A DNA stretch of 11,088 nucleotides. Source: JAABYT01 sp041581935 (GTDB lineage: Bacteria; Pseudomonadota; Gammaproteobacteria; HK1). The stretch spans positions 1-11,088 of the forward strand of contig JBFICP010000097.1 in the NCBI GenBank assembly GCA_041581935.1. Reading direction: 5' to 3'. A program made the translations under genes and the position numbers. Positions 1 through 6,944 of the stretch are shown here, piece after piece. The stretch's first letter is position 1, and each line of letters opens with the position of its first letter. The notes beneath the pieces are model-generated. The model did no database searches. It had not been told where the DNA came from and saw only the letters and a program-made list of their open reading frames with translations.

Positions 1-1074
1 CGTGCCCAGACTATGACTGGCAAAGCCGCACTGAGGACTCAGACACAGACGATCCAGAGGAATGAATTTCGACGCCGCGGCGATGCGGCGTTTGAGCTCG
101 TCGCGGGACTCGAGCTTCGGGGTCTTGGTGCTGACGAGACCCAGAACGACGGTTTTATCAGGAGGCATGAATCGCAGGGGCTCGAAGCCTCCCGCGCGCG
201 ATGTATCGTACTCCAGAAAGTACGCATCGACCTCGAGCGTGTTGAACGTCTTCTCGGCGATTTCGTCGTAGCTACCCGAAGCCATCCACTTCCCCATGGC
301 ATTGCCACGACACATATGAACCGCCAGCACCATATCGGGCGACAAACGTCGGGCGATGCGGTTAATGAGCTCGATGTATCGGTTAATGAGTACATCGGGA
401 TCATCGCCGCGCTGTCTTACGGCTTCGCGGATCCTGGCGTCGCAGAGCACCGTCTGAGCCACTTCATCGAGCTGCAGGTAGCGGATCCCTGACTCCGAGA
501 GGATTCGGATCTCCTCCACATACACCTCGACTACGTCTGTAAAAAAAGCCTCAACATCGGGATAGACCGTGGAGTCGACGCACGCGTCCCCGCGGGGATA
601 ATGCAGATAGGAGGGTGCCGGCATCGTGACCTTCACGGTTTTGCTCGTGCGAGCGAGGACGAAAGCGGCTTCGTCCACCACGATCGGCCCTGCGCGATGC
701 ACTCGGCCAACCGCCAACGGGGCCGCGCCGATTGCGTGGCACTCGCCTGATTCATCCTGCTGCAGATCGACCTTTCCAATCGCGTTCGTCAACGTGAATC
801 CCTCGACCTTGTCCACGAAGCCGAGGCGCCATGACTCACGGCGGTATTCACCATCGGTGATCGATTCGAGTCCGATGTCCTCCTGGAATCGAATGACCTT
901 TTCGATGTGCTTATCCTCGAGGCTGCGCAGCTCGCTCGAATCGAGCCTGCTCCCGCTTGTACGCTTGCGTGCGGACAGCAGTTCTTCCGGGCGCAGAAGA
1001 CTTCCGATATGGTCGGCTCGAAACGGCGGAGACGGTGAAAACGGGCTCATCCCGGTTTTCAGTCGTTCGGGCAT
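1..1074 (-). CDS. Core MetE-type zinc methyltransferase (methionine synthase II family), C-terminus cut by window edge
   Basis: This protein belongs to the cobalamin-independent methionine synthase family. It matches the C-terminal catalytic barrel only, with no MetE N-terminal domain. The frame is open from the left edge to an ATG at 1074, giving 358 codons with no stop inside the window. The N-terminus has the family signature PFRADHIGSLLRP. The zinc ligands expected from E. coli MetE are all present: His253 and Cys255 in HMCRG, Glu288 in FLEYD, and Cys349 in LSPQCGFAS. About 10-25 C-terminal residues probably lie outside the window. A second in-frame ATG at 1050 (MSPFSPS) is an equally reasonable start, since neither has a strong ribosome binding site. 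Family members transfer a methyl group to a thiol. Stand-alone core proteins of this type are often misnamed methionine synthase, and the related epoxyalkane:coenzyme M transferases share the fold and zinc site, so the methyl donor and thiol acceptor are unknown. It is divergent from the cupin gene. Confidence 0.88.
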   Translation of the reverse strand, partial: MPERLKTGMSPFSPSPPFRADHIGSLLRPEELLSARKRTSGSRLDSSELRSLEDKHIEKVIRFQEDIGLESITDGEYRRESWRLGFVDKVEGFTLTNAIGKVDLQQDESGECHAIGAAPLAVGRVHRAGPIVVDEAAFVLARTSKTVKVTMPAPSYLHYPRGDACVDSTVYPDVEAFFTDVVEVYVEEIRILSESGIRYLQLDEVAQTVLCDARIREAVRQRGDDPDVLINRYIELINRIARRLSPDMVLAVHMCRGNAMGKWMASGSYDEIAEKTFNTLEVDAYFLEYDTSRAGGFEPLRFMPPDKTVVLGLVSTKTPKLESRDELKRRIAAASKFIPLDRLCLSPQCGFASHSLGT

Positions 1075-1369
1075 GTCGGCGAAATGATGTTGCGAATCCC
1101 GGCGACCGATCTCGTAGGTCGATGAATGCCTGCAACGATTCGCTGTGATCCCAGCGCCGAACGACACGCTTGACCGCAGATACTCGGACGCTCGAACATA
1201 GACCAAGAATAGCCGGACCCGATGAACGTCGGCAATCCGGACGCGCATCCCGCGTTCAACCGGTTCGGGCACCACGAGCCGAGCCGGTATGGCTCATATC
1301 GTTCGCCGCTATCGCATGCCCGCTGATAACAAGGCATTGTGCGGTAACACTCGACGAGTAGTTTCAGCT
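1075..1369. other. Divergent intergenic region between metE-like gene and cupin gene
   Basis: This 295-base stretch must hold the promoters of both flanking genes. No convincing coding region is visible. Short symmetric elements are present: the palindrome AACCGGTT at 1258-1265, and GAGCC/GGCTC arms around a 5-base centre at 1281-1295. A TTGACC at 1170-1175 resembles a -35 box for the plus strand but has no good -10 partner. I see no clear promoter, riboswitch or terminator. Confidence 0.4.
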
Positions 1370-1705
1370 ATGGGCGAGATACGTTTGAATCGGGGAAACA
1401 TCTTCACGCGCCTACCCGCCGACCGGAGCACCGAGCACTTCGACGCGCTCGCGCAACTCGACAAGGGCCACGTAGAGCGCATCGTCTCCTTCGGCCAATG
1501 CTCACCGGAAGGATTCTGGTACGACCAGGACCACAGCGAGTGGGTGCTTCTGCTGCGTGGTCACGCGAAGATTCAGGTGGAAGGAGTTCAAGACCTGGTG
1601 GAGCTCACTCCAGGTGACTACGTCTCGCTCGCCGCCCACACCCGCCATCGGGTCGCCTGGACGAGCCTCGAGGAGCCGACCATCTGGCTCGCGATTCACT
1701 ACTGA
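1370..1705 (+). CDS. Small single-domain cupin protein
   Basis: This is a 111-residue cupin-fold protein. After a short N-terminal part (GNIFTRLP) it has the conserved SPEGFWYDQ segment, the EWVLLLRG strand, the PGDYV turn and the motif HTRHRV, ending in WLAIHY. The two histidines of HTRHRV and the glutamate of EWVLLL are the likely metal or ligand contacts. Members of this compact cupin group are widespread and mostly uncharacterised, so no reaction can be assigned. I chose the ATG at 1370 because the homologous core begins a few residues later. An in-frame ATG at 1289 would add 27 residues that look like translated intergenic sequence (MAHIVRRYRM...). It lies between the divergent metE-like gene and the LysR gene, and is 174 bases from the latter. 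It is probably transcribed on its own. Confidence 0.8.
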   Translation: MGEIRLNRGNIFTRLPADRSTEHFDALAQLDKGHVERIVSFGQCSPEGFWYDQDHSEWVLLLRGHAKIQVEGVQDLVELTPGDYVSLAAHTRHRVAWTSLEEPTIWLAIHY

Positions 1706-1879
1706 GACCACCCCCGCGTCGACGGTGTCGTGACACGCGCATCGTGCGGAGAATCGATCGAGCCGGCTGTTCACAGAAAATCCCTCAGGAAGCGGTGTTG
1801 ACCTTGTCGGGCACGTTGTCCAGCCGGTCGGTTTTCTGCGAAGATCCTCGATCAATCGGCACCCGGCTGAGCGAATACC

Positions 1880-2779
1880 ATGGAGATTAAATGGCTGGAA
1901 GACTTTCTGAGTCTGACGAAAACGGGAAACTTTTCGCAGTCAGCAATCGCGCGCAACGTTACTCAGTCGACGTTCAGCCGACGAATCAAGGCGCTCGAGA
2001 TGTGGCTCGGCGTTGCACTGGTGGATCGCAGCACCTATCCCACGCGTCTCACCGAAGCAGGACTCGCATTCAAAACCACGGCCGAGGAGCTGCTGCATCG
2101 GATTTACCAGGATCGCCAGTTACTCCGCCAGGCGAGCAGTCGACTGGAAGATCAGGTGTCGTTCTCGGCCATGCACACGCTGTCGCTCAATTTTTTTCCA
2201 AAATGGCTAACCTCACTCGAGGAGACGCTCGGTCCGCTGAACACGCGGCTGACTGCCGACAATATTCACAACTGCGTGGAGCTCTTGATCGACGGTGGGT
2301 GTGAATTCCTGCTGTGCTTTGCCCATGACGCCACGCCCGTCCTGATCGACGAGAGGCATTTCTCTTATGCGATTCTCGGCAGCGACCGGCTGATACCCGT
2401 GTCCGGTGTCGACGGTCAGCGGCGGCCACGCTATCGCCTGCCCACAAAACGTACGACTCACACTCCCTACCTCGCCTATGCGCCCGAGTCGCTGCTCGGA
2501 CGGGCGGTCGAACAGCGTCTACAGAGCGCTTCGCGACGCTGTCACCTGGCGCCGTGCTACGAGAATTCGATGGCGGAAGCACTGAGGGCCATGGCCATAC
2601 AGGGGCACGGGCTCGCCTGGCTGCCGCAGATGTCCATTCGCGGCGATCTACGCAGTGGTCGGCTGGCGCGTGCCGCTGACGAGAGCTGGGACATCCCGCT
2701 GGAGATCCGACTCTACCGTGCGCTCGGCGCCGGATCGCCGCAGGTCGAGGCAATCTGGGCACACGTGCACGATAGCTGA
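1880..2779 (+). CDS. LysR-type transcriptional regulator, HypT (YjiE)-like
   Basis: This is a 299-residue LysR-type regulator. The N-terminal winged helix-turn-helix (about residues 1-60: KWLEDFL, NFSQSAIARNVTQSTFSRRI, ALE, GVALVDR, LTEAG) is followed by a linker helix and an effector domain (about 93-299). Several stretches align with E. coli HypT, the hypochlorite-responsive regulator: the start (IKWLEDFLSL against TKWLYDFLTL), HTLSL, NSMAEAL and GHGLAWLP. By recalled alignment, only one of the three HypT methionines that are oxidised (123, 206, 230) is kept here, as Met231. The other two positions are Leu113 and Leu206, and HypT Cys150 is not conserved. The fold is therefore HypT-like but the signal is probably different. 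The gene ends 164 bases before cuyA in the same direction, with a perfect LysR-type box between them, so control of the cuyA-TRAP operon is the natural inference. Confidence 0.9.
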   Translation: MEIKWLEDFLSLTKTGNFSQSAIARNVTQSTFSRRIKALEMWLGVALVDRSTYPTRLTEAGLAFKTTAEELLHRIYQDRQLLRQASSRLEDQVSFSAMHTLSLNFFPKWLTSLEETLGPLNTRLTADNIHNCVELLIDGGCEFLLCFAHDATPVLIDERHFSYAILGSDRLIPVSGVDGQRRPRYRLPTKRTTHTPYLAYAPESLLGRAVEQRLQSASRRCHLAPCYENSMAEALRAMAIQGHGLAWLPQMSIRGDLRSGRLARAADESWDIPLEIRLYRALGAGSPQVEAIWAHVHDS

Positions 2780-2782
2780 CCG

Positions 2783-2806
2783 GAAACGAGGCGTCGGCTG
2801 CGTTTC
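2783..2806 (+). terminator. Possible weak hairpin after the HypT-like regulator gene
   Basis: Three bases after the regulator's stop codon, GAAACG (2783-2788) pairs with CGTTTC (2801-2806). After one mismatch, an inner short stem (2790-2792 with 2797-2799, including one G-T pair) closes a GTCG loop. No run of T follows, so this is not a classic Rho-independent terminator. It may only protect the 3' end or be chance. Confidence 0.3.
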
Positions 2807-2819
2807 GGGCGCGCCGAGC

Positions 2820-2844
2820 AAACTATGCACAGCACGCATAGTTT
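2820..2844. promoter_or_regulatory. LysR-type operator (perfect dyad, T-N11-A box) upstream of cuyA
   Basis: AAACTATGC (2820-2828) and GCATAGTTT (2836-2844) form a perfect 9-bp inverted repeat around a 7-base centre. Within it is CTAT-N11-ATAG, the classic T-N11-A recognition box of LysR-type regulators, with T at 2826 and A at 2838. A plausible but imperfect promoter follows: TTGGCC (2860-2865) and TACGAT (2885-2890), 19 bases apart. This would start transcription near 2897 and put the box centre near -65, the usual LysR recognition position. The likely binder is the HypT-like regulator encoded just upstream. An AT-rich stem followed by TTTT could also make a weak hairpin, but the spacing fits an operator better. 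Confidence 0.7.
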
Positions 2845-2943
2845 TGTGCGTTCTTTTCATTGGCCACCCATGCCGGGCGAACCGTACGATAAAAGCAAGA
2901 ACACGCTCGAACGTGTCGCTCGATCAATTTCTCGGGGGGGTCG

Positions 2944-3945
2944 ATGCATCTTTCTCGTTTTCCCAGGGTACGTCTTTGCCATTCGCCGACACCGCTCGAG
3001 CCGATGGCGAACCTTGCCCGGATTCTCGGCGGGCCGCGCCTGTTTGTGAAACGCGACGACTGCACCGGTCTGGCTACCGGTGGAAACAAAACGCGTAAGC
3101 TCGACTTTCTCATGGGGGAAGCCATCGAGCAGGGCGCCGACTGCATCGTGACCCAGGGCGCCGTGCAATCGAATCATGTCCGACAGTCGGCGGCCGCAGG
3201 AACCCGGCTGGGATTGGCGTGTTACGTGCTCCTGGAGCGTCGCGTACCGGACGTCGAGCCGACTTACGAGAGCACCGGCAACGTGTTTCTCGATCGGCTG
3301 TTCGGGGCCGAGATCCGTTTTTGCGATTCCGGCGCCGACATGAATGCCGCAGCCGAAGCGCTCGGCGAGGAGCTCGCCTCCCAGGGGAAAAAACCCTACG
3401 TCATTCCCGGTGGAGGATCGAATCCGACGGGCGCCCTCGGGTACGTAAGCTGCGCGCTCGAGCTGCTGGTGCAGGCAAACGACATGGGCCTTCGTATCGA
3501 CCACGTGGTGCACGCGACGGGCAGCGCCGGAACCCAGGCGGGGCTCGTCGTGGGTCTCGAGGGATGCAATTCGGCAATCCCGGTGCACGGCATCAGCGTG
3601 CGTAACCCCAAAGGCAAGCAGGAGCAATCCGTCTACGACCTTGCGCAGAAAACTGCTGCGCACGTCGGGGTCAACGGCGGTATAGCGCGCGATGCGGTTC
3701 GAGCGGATGATGGCTACGTCGGGCCCGGATACGGACAACCTACCGCCGAAATGGTCGAGGCGATCGAGCTGACGGCGCGTTCGGAGGGCATTCTGCTCGA
3801 CCCGGTGTACTCGGGGAAAGGAATGGCGGGGCTTATCGGCATGGTGCGGGATGGACAGTTCAGCCCGGATGAGAACGTCGTGTTTTTGCACACGGGTGGA
3901 TCGGCTGCGTTGTTCGCCTATCAGAACTTGTTCACGACGAATTGA
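2944..3945 (+). CDS. cuyA: PLP-dependent L-cysteate sulfo-lyase / D-cysteine desulfhydrase (CuyA-like)
   Basis: This 333-residue cytoplasmic enzyme belongs to the ACC deaminase / D-cysteine desulfhydrase branch of fold-type II PLP enzymes. CuyA cleaves L-cysteate to pyruvate, ammonium and sulfite; close relatives cleave D-cysteine to pyruvate, ammonium and sulfide. Visible features are the PLP lysine Lys49 in GGNKTRK, QSNHVRQ (75-81) near the substrate carboxylate, the glycine-rich ATGSAGTQAG cofactor loop (191-200) and the HTGG turn (316-319). ACC deaminases have Glu and Leu at two specificity positions (295 and 322 in the Pseudomonas enzyme). Here these are Ser290 (DPVYSGKG) and Thr317, as in desulfhydrases and CuyA, which argues against ACC deaminase. 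IPGGGSNPTGALGYV, VRNPKGKQE and VYSGKG are closer to CuyA than to E. coli DcyD as I recall them. The ATG follows a G-rich stretch (2934-2940). It is the first gene of the TRAP operon. Confidence 0.85.
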   Translation: MHLSRFPRVRLCHSPTPLEPMANLARILGGPRLFVKRDDCTGLATGGNKTRKLDFLMGEAIEQGADCIVTQGAVQSNHVRQSAAAGTRLGLACYVLLERRVPDVEPTYESTGNVFLDRLFGAEIRFCDSGADMNAAAEALGEELASQGKKPYVIPGGGSNPTGALGYVSCALELLVQANDMGLRIDHVVHATGSAGTQAGLVVGLEGCNSAIPVHGISVRNPKGKQEQSVYDLAQKTAAHVGVNGGIARDAVRADDGYVGPGYGQPTAEMVEAIELTARSEGILLDPVYSGKGMAGLIGMVRDGQFSPDENVVFLHTGGSAALFAYQNLFTTN

Positions 3946-4009
3946 ATCGCGAGCCTGTGAACGCTCTGAGTCGTGATCGCTACCGATAATCTTGAAATCA
4001 ACAGAAGTT

Positions 4010-4014
4010 GGAGG
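4010..4014 (+). promoter_or_regulatory. Strong ribosome binding site of dctP
   Basis: GGAGG lies 8 bases before the ATG at 4023. It fixes the dctP start there rather than at the in-frame TTG at 4008, which overlaps it. It is the best ribosome binding site in the window, in keeping with the high protein level needed for a periplasmic binding protein. Confidence 0.85.
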
Positions 4015-4022
4015 TAACTGAA

Positions 4023-5036
4023 ATGAAGAAACGCAAGATTTTCCGATTCGGGGCCACTGTGCTCGGTATTGGTGCCATGGTGAGCGCCACGCTGACGCCG
4101 ACGGTCAACGTGGCGGCGGCCGAGAAGATCCGGCTATCGACCTACGTCAACGAGGTCGATATCCGATACGAGGGCTTCAAACACTTCGCCGATCTCGTGA
4201 AAGAGAAGACCGATGGACGCGTGGAAGTGGAGATCTTCCCTTCGGCTACGCTCCACGGATGGGCCGACGGTGTGGACGCGGTGACGGGCGGTGTCGCGGA
4301 TGTCTCATGGATTTCATATGACAAGCGGCTTCCCTGCTATCGCGCCGGCGGTTTTTATCCAGCGGTCGTGAATCTCGAAAATCAGGTCGAGATGGACGAG
4401 AAGATTACGAAGATTCTGGCCGATGAGGCCGCCAAGATGGGTCTGATCAACGTATTCTCGTCGAACTACTCCTACGACCAGGAGTGGTGGTTCAAGGATC
4501 GGGTTGCCGATATTTCGAAGCTCGAGGGCAAGCAGGTGCGCAGCATCGGCCCGCTGGTGAGTATGATGATCGAGACCTGGGGCGGCAAGCCCGTGTTCGT
4601 TGCGCCCAAGGAAGTTTTCCAATCCGCCGAGCGCGGCGTTGTCGACGGAATCAACATGGGCGTCGCCACCTATAGCTCGTGGAAGCTGTGGACGGTCATG
4701 CCGTACATGGTCAACGCGAGCCTCTTTTATGGCAACATCATGTATATGATGAACAAAAACAAGTTCGACAGCCTCAGTGCTGCTGACCAAAAGGCCGTGC
4801 TGACAGCGGGCCGTGAAACGGAAATCTGGCTCAAACCCCGCTACGAGGCGTGGATCAACGAGCGCGTGGGCGACGCCGTCATGAAGGGTGGAGGCGCCGC
4901 GGTCTCGTTACCTCTCGAAGAAAGCAAACGACTGGTCGCGCAAATTCAGCCAGCCTGGAACGAGGAGCTTCGCGCCACCTGTCCCAAGGAAACGGCCGAA
5001 AAAATCATCGAAACCATCGGCAGCTACGCCAGGTAG
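4023..5036 (+). CDS. dctP: TRAP transporter substrate-binding protein DctP
   Basis: This 337-residue extracytoplasmic solute receptor belongs to a tripartite ATP-independent periplasmic (TRAP) transporter. A Sec signal peptide is clear: MKKRK, a hydrophobic stretch of about residues 9-28, and a likely cut after AAA at residue 33. The mature protein starts EKIRLSTYV and has the DctP layout, including GRVEVEIFPSATL, the conserved Arg173 in GKQVRS that usually salt-bridges a substrate carboxylate, GGKPVFVAPKEVFQS, and GVVDGINMG. The carboxylate-binding arginine supports an acidic substrate. The sequence does not say which one. The neighbouring CuyA-like gene suggests cysteate or another C3 sulfonate or sulfur amino acid; TRAP systems for taurine (TauKLM) and DHPS (HpsKLM) are precedents. 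It lies 77 bases after cuyA and is separated from dctQ by a strong hairpin. Confidence 0.92.
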   Translation: MKKRKIFRFGATVLGIGAMVSATLTPTVNVAAAEKIRLSTYVNEVDIRYEGFKHFADLVKEKTDGRVEVEIFPSATLHGWADGVDAVTGGVADVSWISYDKRLPCYRAGGFYPAVVNLENQVEMDEKITKILADEAAKMGLINVFSSNYSYDQEWWFKDRVADISKLEGKQVRSIGPLVSMMIETWGGKPVFVAPKEVFQSAERGVVDGINMGVATYSSWKLWTVMPYMVNASLFYGNIMYMMNKNKFDSLSAADQKAVLTAGRETEIWLKPRYEAWINERVGDAVMKGGGAAVSLPLEESKRLVAQIQPAWNEELRATCPKETAEKIIETIGSYAR

Positions 5037-5053
5037 CCCAATGCAAACCAAGC

Positions 5054-5086
5054 GGCGGTCGGGCTGACAACATCGGCCCGACCGCC
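5054..5086 (+). promoter_or_regulatory. Strong intercistronic hairpin between dctP and dctQ
   Basis: GGCGGTCGGGC (5054-5064) is perfectly complementary to GCCCGACCGCC (5076-5086). Inside it a T-G, a G-C and an A-T pair extend the stem to 14 bp around the 5-base loop CAACA (5068-5072). It begins 17 bases after the dctP stop. It is followed by AGTTCGCGGGGGG and no T run, so full termination is unlikely. Such hairpins after binding-protein genes commonly protect the upstream mRNA and lower expression of the membrane subunits, as known for malE-malF. Confidence 0.8.
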
Positions 5087-5109
5087 AGTTCGCGGGGGGT
5101 CTCAAAGAC

Positions 5110-5625
5110 GTGACCGGCGTCATCGACACACTTTATCGAGCCGCAAACCGCTTCAGCGTCGCCATGATGATCATGGGAGCCGCAATCGTCCTGGTTCAGA
5201 CCTTCTGGATCTCGTACGGGGTTTTCATGCGGTACATCATGAACGATCCGGATCGCTATGTGACCGAGGCAACCGCCTTGCTGCTCGTTCCGGTTGCGTT
5301 TGCCGGGCTCGGATATGCGCTCATGACAGATGCCTATCCGAAGGTGACATTGCTTACCGACCGGTTTTCCTGGCGTGTACGCAAGACTCTCGGACTGATT
5401 AATCTCGCCATCATGATCTTCGTCGGCTTGTTCTTTGCGCTCTCGGCTTGCAGCGCCACGTGGCGATCGTATCAGTCCGGCGCCGCGTCCGAAGTCTTGA
5501 CCTGGGATAAGGTGTACTTCTGGGCCCCCGTGGCGGTCGCCCTGGTCGGGTTCAATTTCTACGCGATTCTCAAGTTCGTGAAAGATGCCATCGTGCTCGC
5601 GCGCGGCGAAGCCGAGGAGCGCTGA
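5110..5625 (+). CDS. dctQ: TRAP transporter small membrane subunit DctQ
   Basis: This 171-residue protein has four predicted membrane helices at about residues 17-38, 54-73, 93-114 and 135-156, the standard DctQ topology and length. Typical family features are the helix with MRYIM ending TM1, the VTEATALLL segment, and a polar loop (DAYPKVTLLTDRFS) before TM3. DctQ joins DctM in the inner membrane and helps dock the loaded DctP protein. The start is a GTG at 5110, preceded by a G-rich sequence (5094-5099). No ATG in this frame lies near enough to keep TM1 complete. It begins 73 bases after dctP and ends 4 bases before dctM. Confidence 0.9.
   Translation: MTGVIDTLYRAANRFSVAMMIMGAAIVLVQTFWISYGVFMRYIMNDPDRYVTEATALLLVPVAFAGLGYALMTDAYPKVTLLTDRFSWRVRKTLGLINLAIMIFVGLFFALSACSATWRSYQSGAASEVLTWDKVYFWAPVAVALVGFNFYAILKFVKDAIVLARGEAEER
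5614..5619 (+). promoter_or_regulatory. Ribosome binding site of dctM inside the end of dctQ
   Basis: GAGGAG within the last dctQ codons lies 10 bases before the ATG at 5630. It supports that start over longer in-frame starts from 5585 that overlap dctQ, and suggests translational coupling of dctQ and dctM. Confidence 0.7.
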
Positions 5626-5629
5626 AGCG

Positions 5630-6931
5630 ATGGAGTGGTATCAAGTCGGCATCGGTCTTCTCGTGCTTCTGGTGATACTGATCTCCATGGGCCTGCCGAT
5701 CCCGTTCGCGCTTGCGGCGGCCTCACTTCCATTCCTGTGGGGTATTCAGGACTTCAGCACGTCACTCATCAGCGTGGAGCTGAAGCTCTGGGGCGTTTGG
5801 TTCGACTACATTCTCCTCGCGGTTCCGCTTTTCGTCTTGCTGGGCGAGCTCATCGCCCGATCCAATATAGGCCCGAACCTGTATGCCGTCATGCACCGCG
5901 GCGTCCCGGTCACCGGGTCGGCTGCCTACGGTAGCATCGGAGCATGCGCGGGCTTCGGAGCGGTCTGTGGATCGAGCATGGTGGGCGCGCTCACCATCGG
6001 CGGCGTCGCGCTGCCGGAAATGCTGAAGCTCGGTTACGGAAAGAAGCTCTCGTCCGGCGTGCTGGCCGCGGGGGGCACCCTGAGCGTGCTGATTCCGCCG
6101 AGCCTCATCCTTCTGTTCTACGGAATCGTCACCGACGTATCCATCGGAGAGCTGTTTATCGCCGGAGCCATTCCCGGCTTCATTCTCGCAAGCCTGTTCG
6201 TGATCGTCGTGCTGATATGGAGCCGGGTTCGCCCGGAGGACGTTCCGAGGGTCGACGAGAGCGGACGCTTGACGCTGTATCAAATTGCTTCATCCATCAT
6301 TCCCGTCCTGTTCATCGGATTGGTAATTACGGTCGCCATCTACACAGGCATCGCGACCCCGACCGAAGCGGCGGCCATCGCCGCCTTTCTCACCATCGGG
6401 CTTGCGTTCACGGTCGGCGGTCTCACGTGGCGCGCATTCGGAGATGCCCTGAAAGCGACGCTGCGCACGATGGGCTACCTGGGCTTGCTGCTCTCGGCCG
6501 GTGTATTGTTCGGTTTCGTGCTGACCTATTACCGCGTGCCTCAGCAGTTCACCGAGGTATTCCTGGCGCTCGAGCTCTCGCCCTATCTGATTCTCGCCAT
6601 GGTGATTGCTTTCTACATCATCGTGGGAATGTTTCTCGAGCCCGTCTCCATGACCTTCATCACGCTGCCCACCCTGTACCCGCTAATCGCCGCTTCCGGC
6701 TACGACCTCATCTGGTTCGGCGTGGTCTACACCATCACTATGGAGATCGCGGTGCTGACACCGCCCGTCGGGCTCAATCTTTACGTGATCCAGGGTCTCG
6801 CGCCGGGACAGGTGCGCATCGACGACGTCGTGTTGGGCTGCGTGCCCTTTATCGGAGCGTTGGTTCTGCTTATCGGGCTCATTCTCGTGTTTCCGGAACT
6901 CGCCCTGTGGCTGCCCTCGGCCATGGAGTAA
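5630..6931 (+). CDS. dctM: TRAP transporter large membrane subunit DctM
   Basis: This 433-residue, very hydrophobic protein is the ion-driven transport subunit of the TRAP system (DctM family, about 12 membrane segments). Hallmarks in order: VPLFVLLGELIARS, GFGAVCGSSMVGALTIGGVALPEM (about 108-131), AAGGTLSVLIPPSLILLFYGI (about 147-166), IGELFIAGAIPG (172-183), and ATPTEAAA (242-249), which corresponds to the usual TPTEAAA motif of the second transport half. EPVSMTFITLPTLYPL and LTPPVGLNLYVIQGL are the conserved C-terminal segments. DctM couples uptake to a sodium gradient in the systems studied. The sequence is intact and of normal length. It starts 4 bases after dctQ and ends 13 bases before the hydrolase gene, so these genes are almost certainly cotranscribed. 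Confidence 0.95.
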   Translation: MEWYQVGIGLLVLLVILISMGLPIPFALAAASLPFLWGIQDFSTSLISVELKLWGVWFDYILLAVPLFVLLGELIARSNIGPNLYAVMHRGVPVTGSAAYGSIGACAGFGAVCGSSMVGALTIGGVALPEMLKLGYGKKLSSGVLAAGGTLSVLIPPSLILLFYGIVTDVSIGELFIAGAIPGFILASLFVIVVLIWSRVRPEDVPRVDESGRLTLYQIASSIIPVLFIGLVITVAIYTGIATPTEAAAIAAFLTIGLAFTVGGLTWRAFGDALKATLRTMGYLGLLLSAGVLFGFVLTYYRVPQQFTEVFLALELSPYLILAMVIAFYIIVGMFLEPVSMTFITLPTLYPLIAASGYDLIWFGVVYTITMEIAVLTPPVGLNLYVIQGLAPGQVRIDDVVLGCVPFIGALVLLIGLILVFPELALWLPSAME

Positions 6932-6944
6932 CGGGACGAGCGCA

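Noticed and set aside
359..390. Direct repeat CGGTTAATGAG at 359-369 and 380-390
   Set aside because: It lies inside the metE-like coding region, spaced by 21 bases, and encodes a repeated LINR in a helix; best explained as coding sequence.
13..492. Long plus-strand open frames opposite the metE-like gene
   Set aside because: The opposite strand encodes a clearly conserved MetE-type barrel with all zinc ligands; the plus-strand translations show no family motifs and are shadow frames of GC-rich coding DNA.
1715..1739. Nested symmetric sequence after the cupin stop (CGCGT/ACGCG and GTGTC-GT-GACAC)
   Set aside because: The 5-bp arms with a 2-base centre cannot form a stable hairpin and there is no T run; too weak to call a terminator or operator without comparative data.
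2857..3891. A 344-codon minus-strand open frame opposite cuyA
   Set aside because: It is as long as a gene, but its translation is low in recognisable motifs and rich in Arg, His and Val, while the plus strand encodes an intact CuyA-like enzyme with its PLP lysine and glycine-rich loop.
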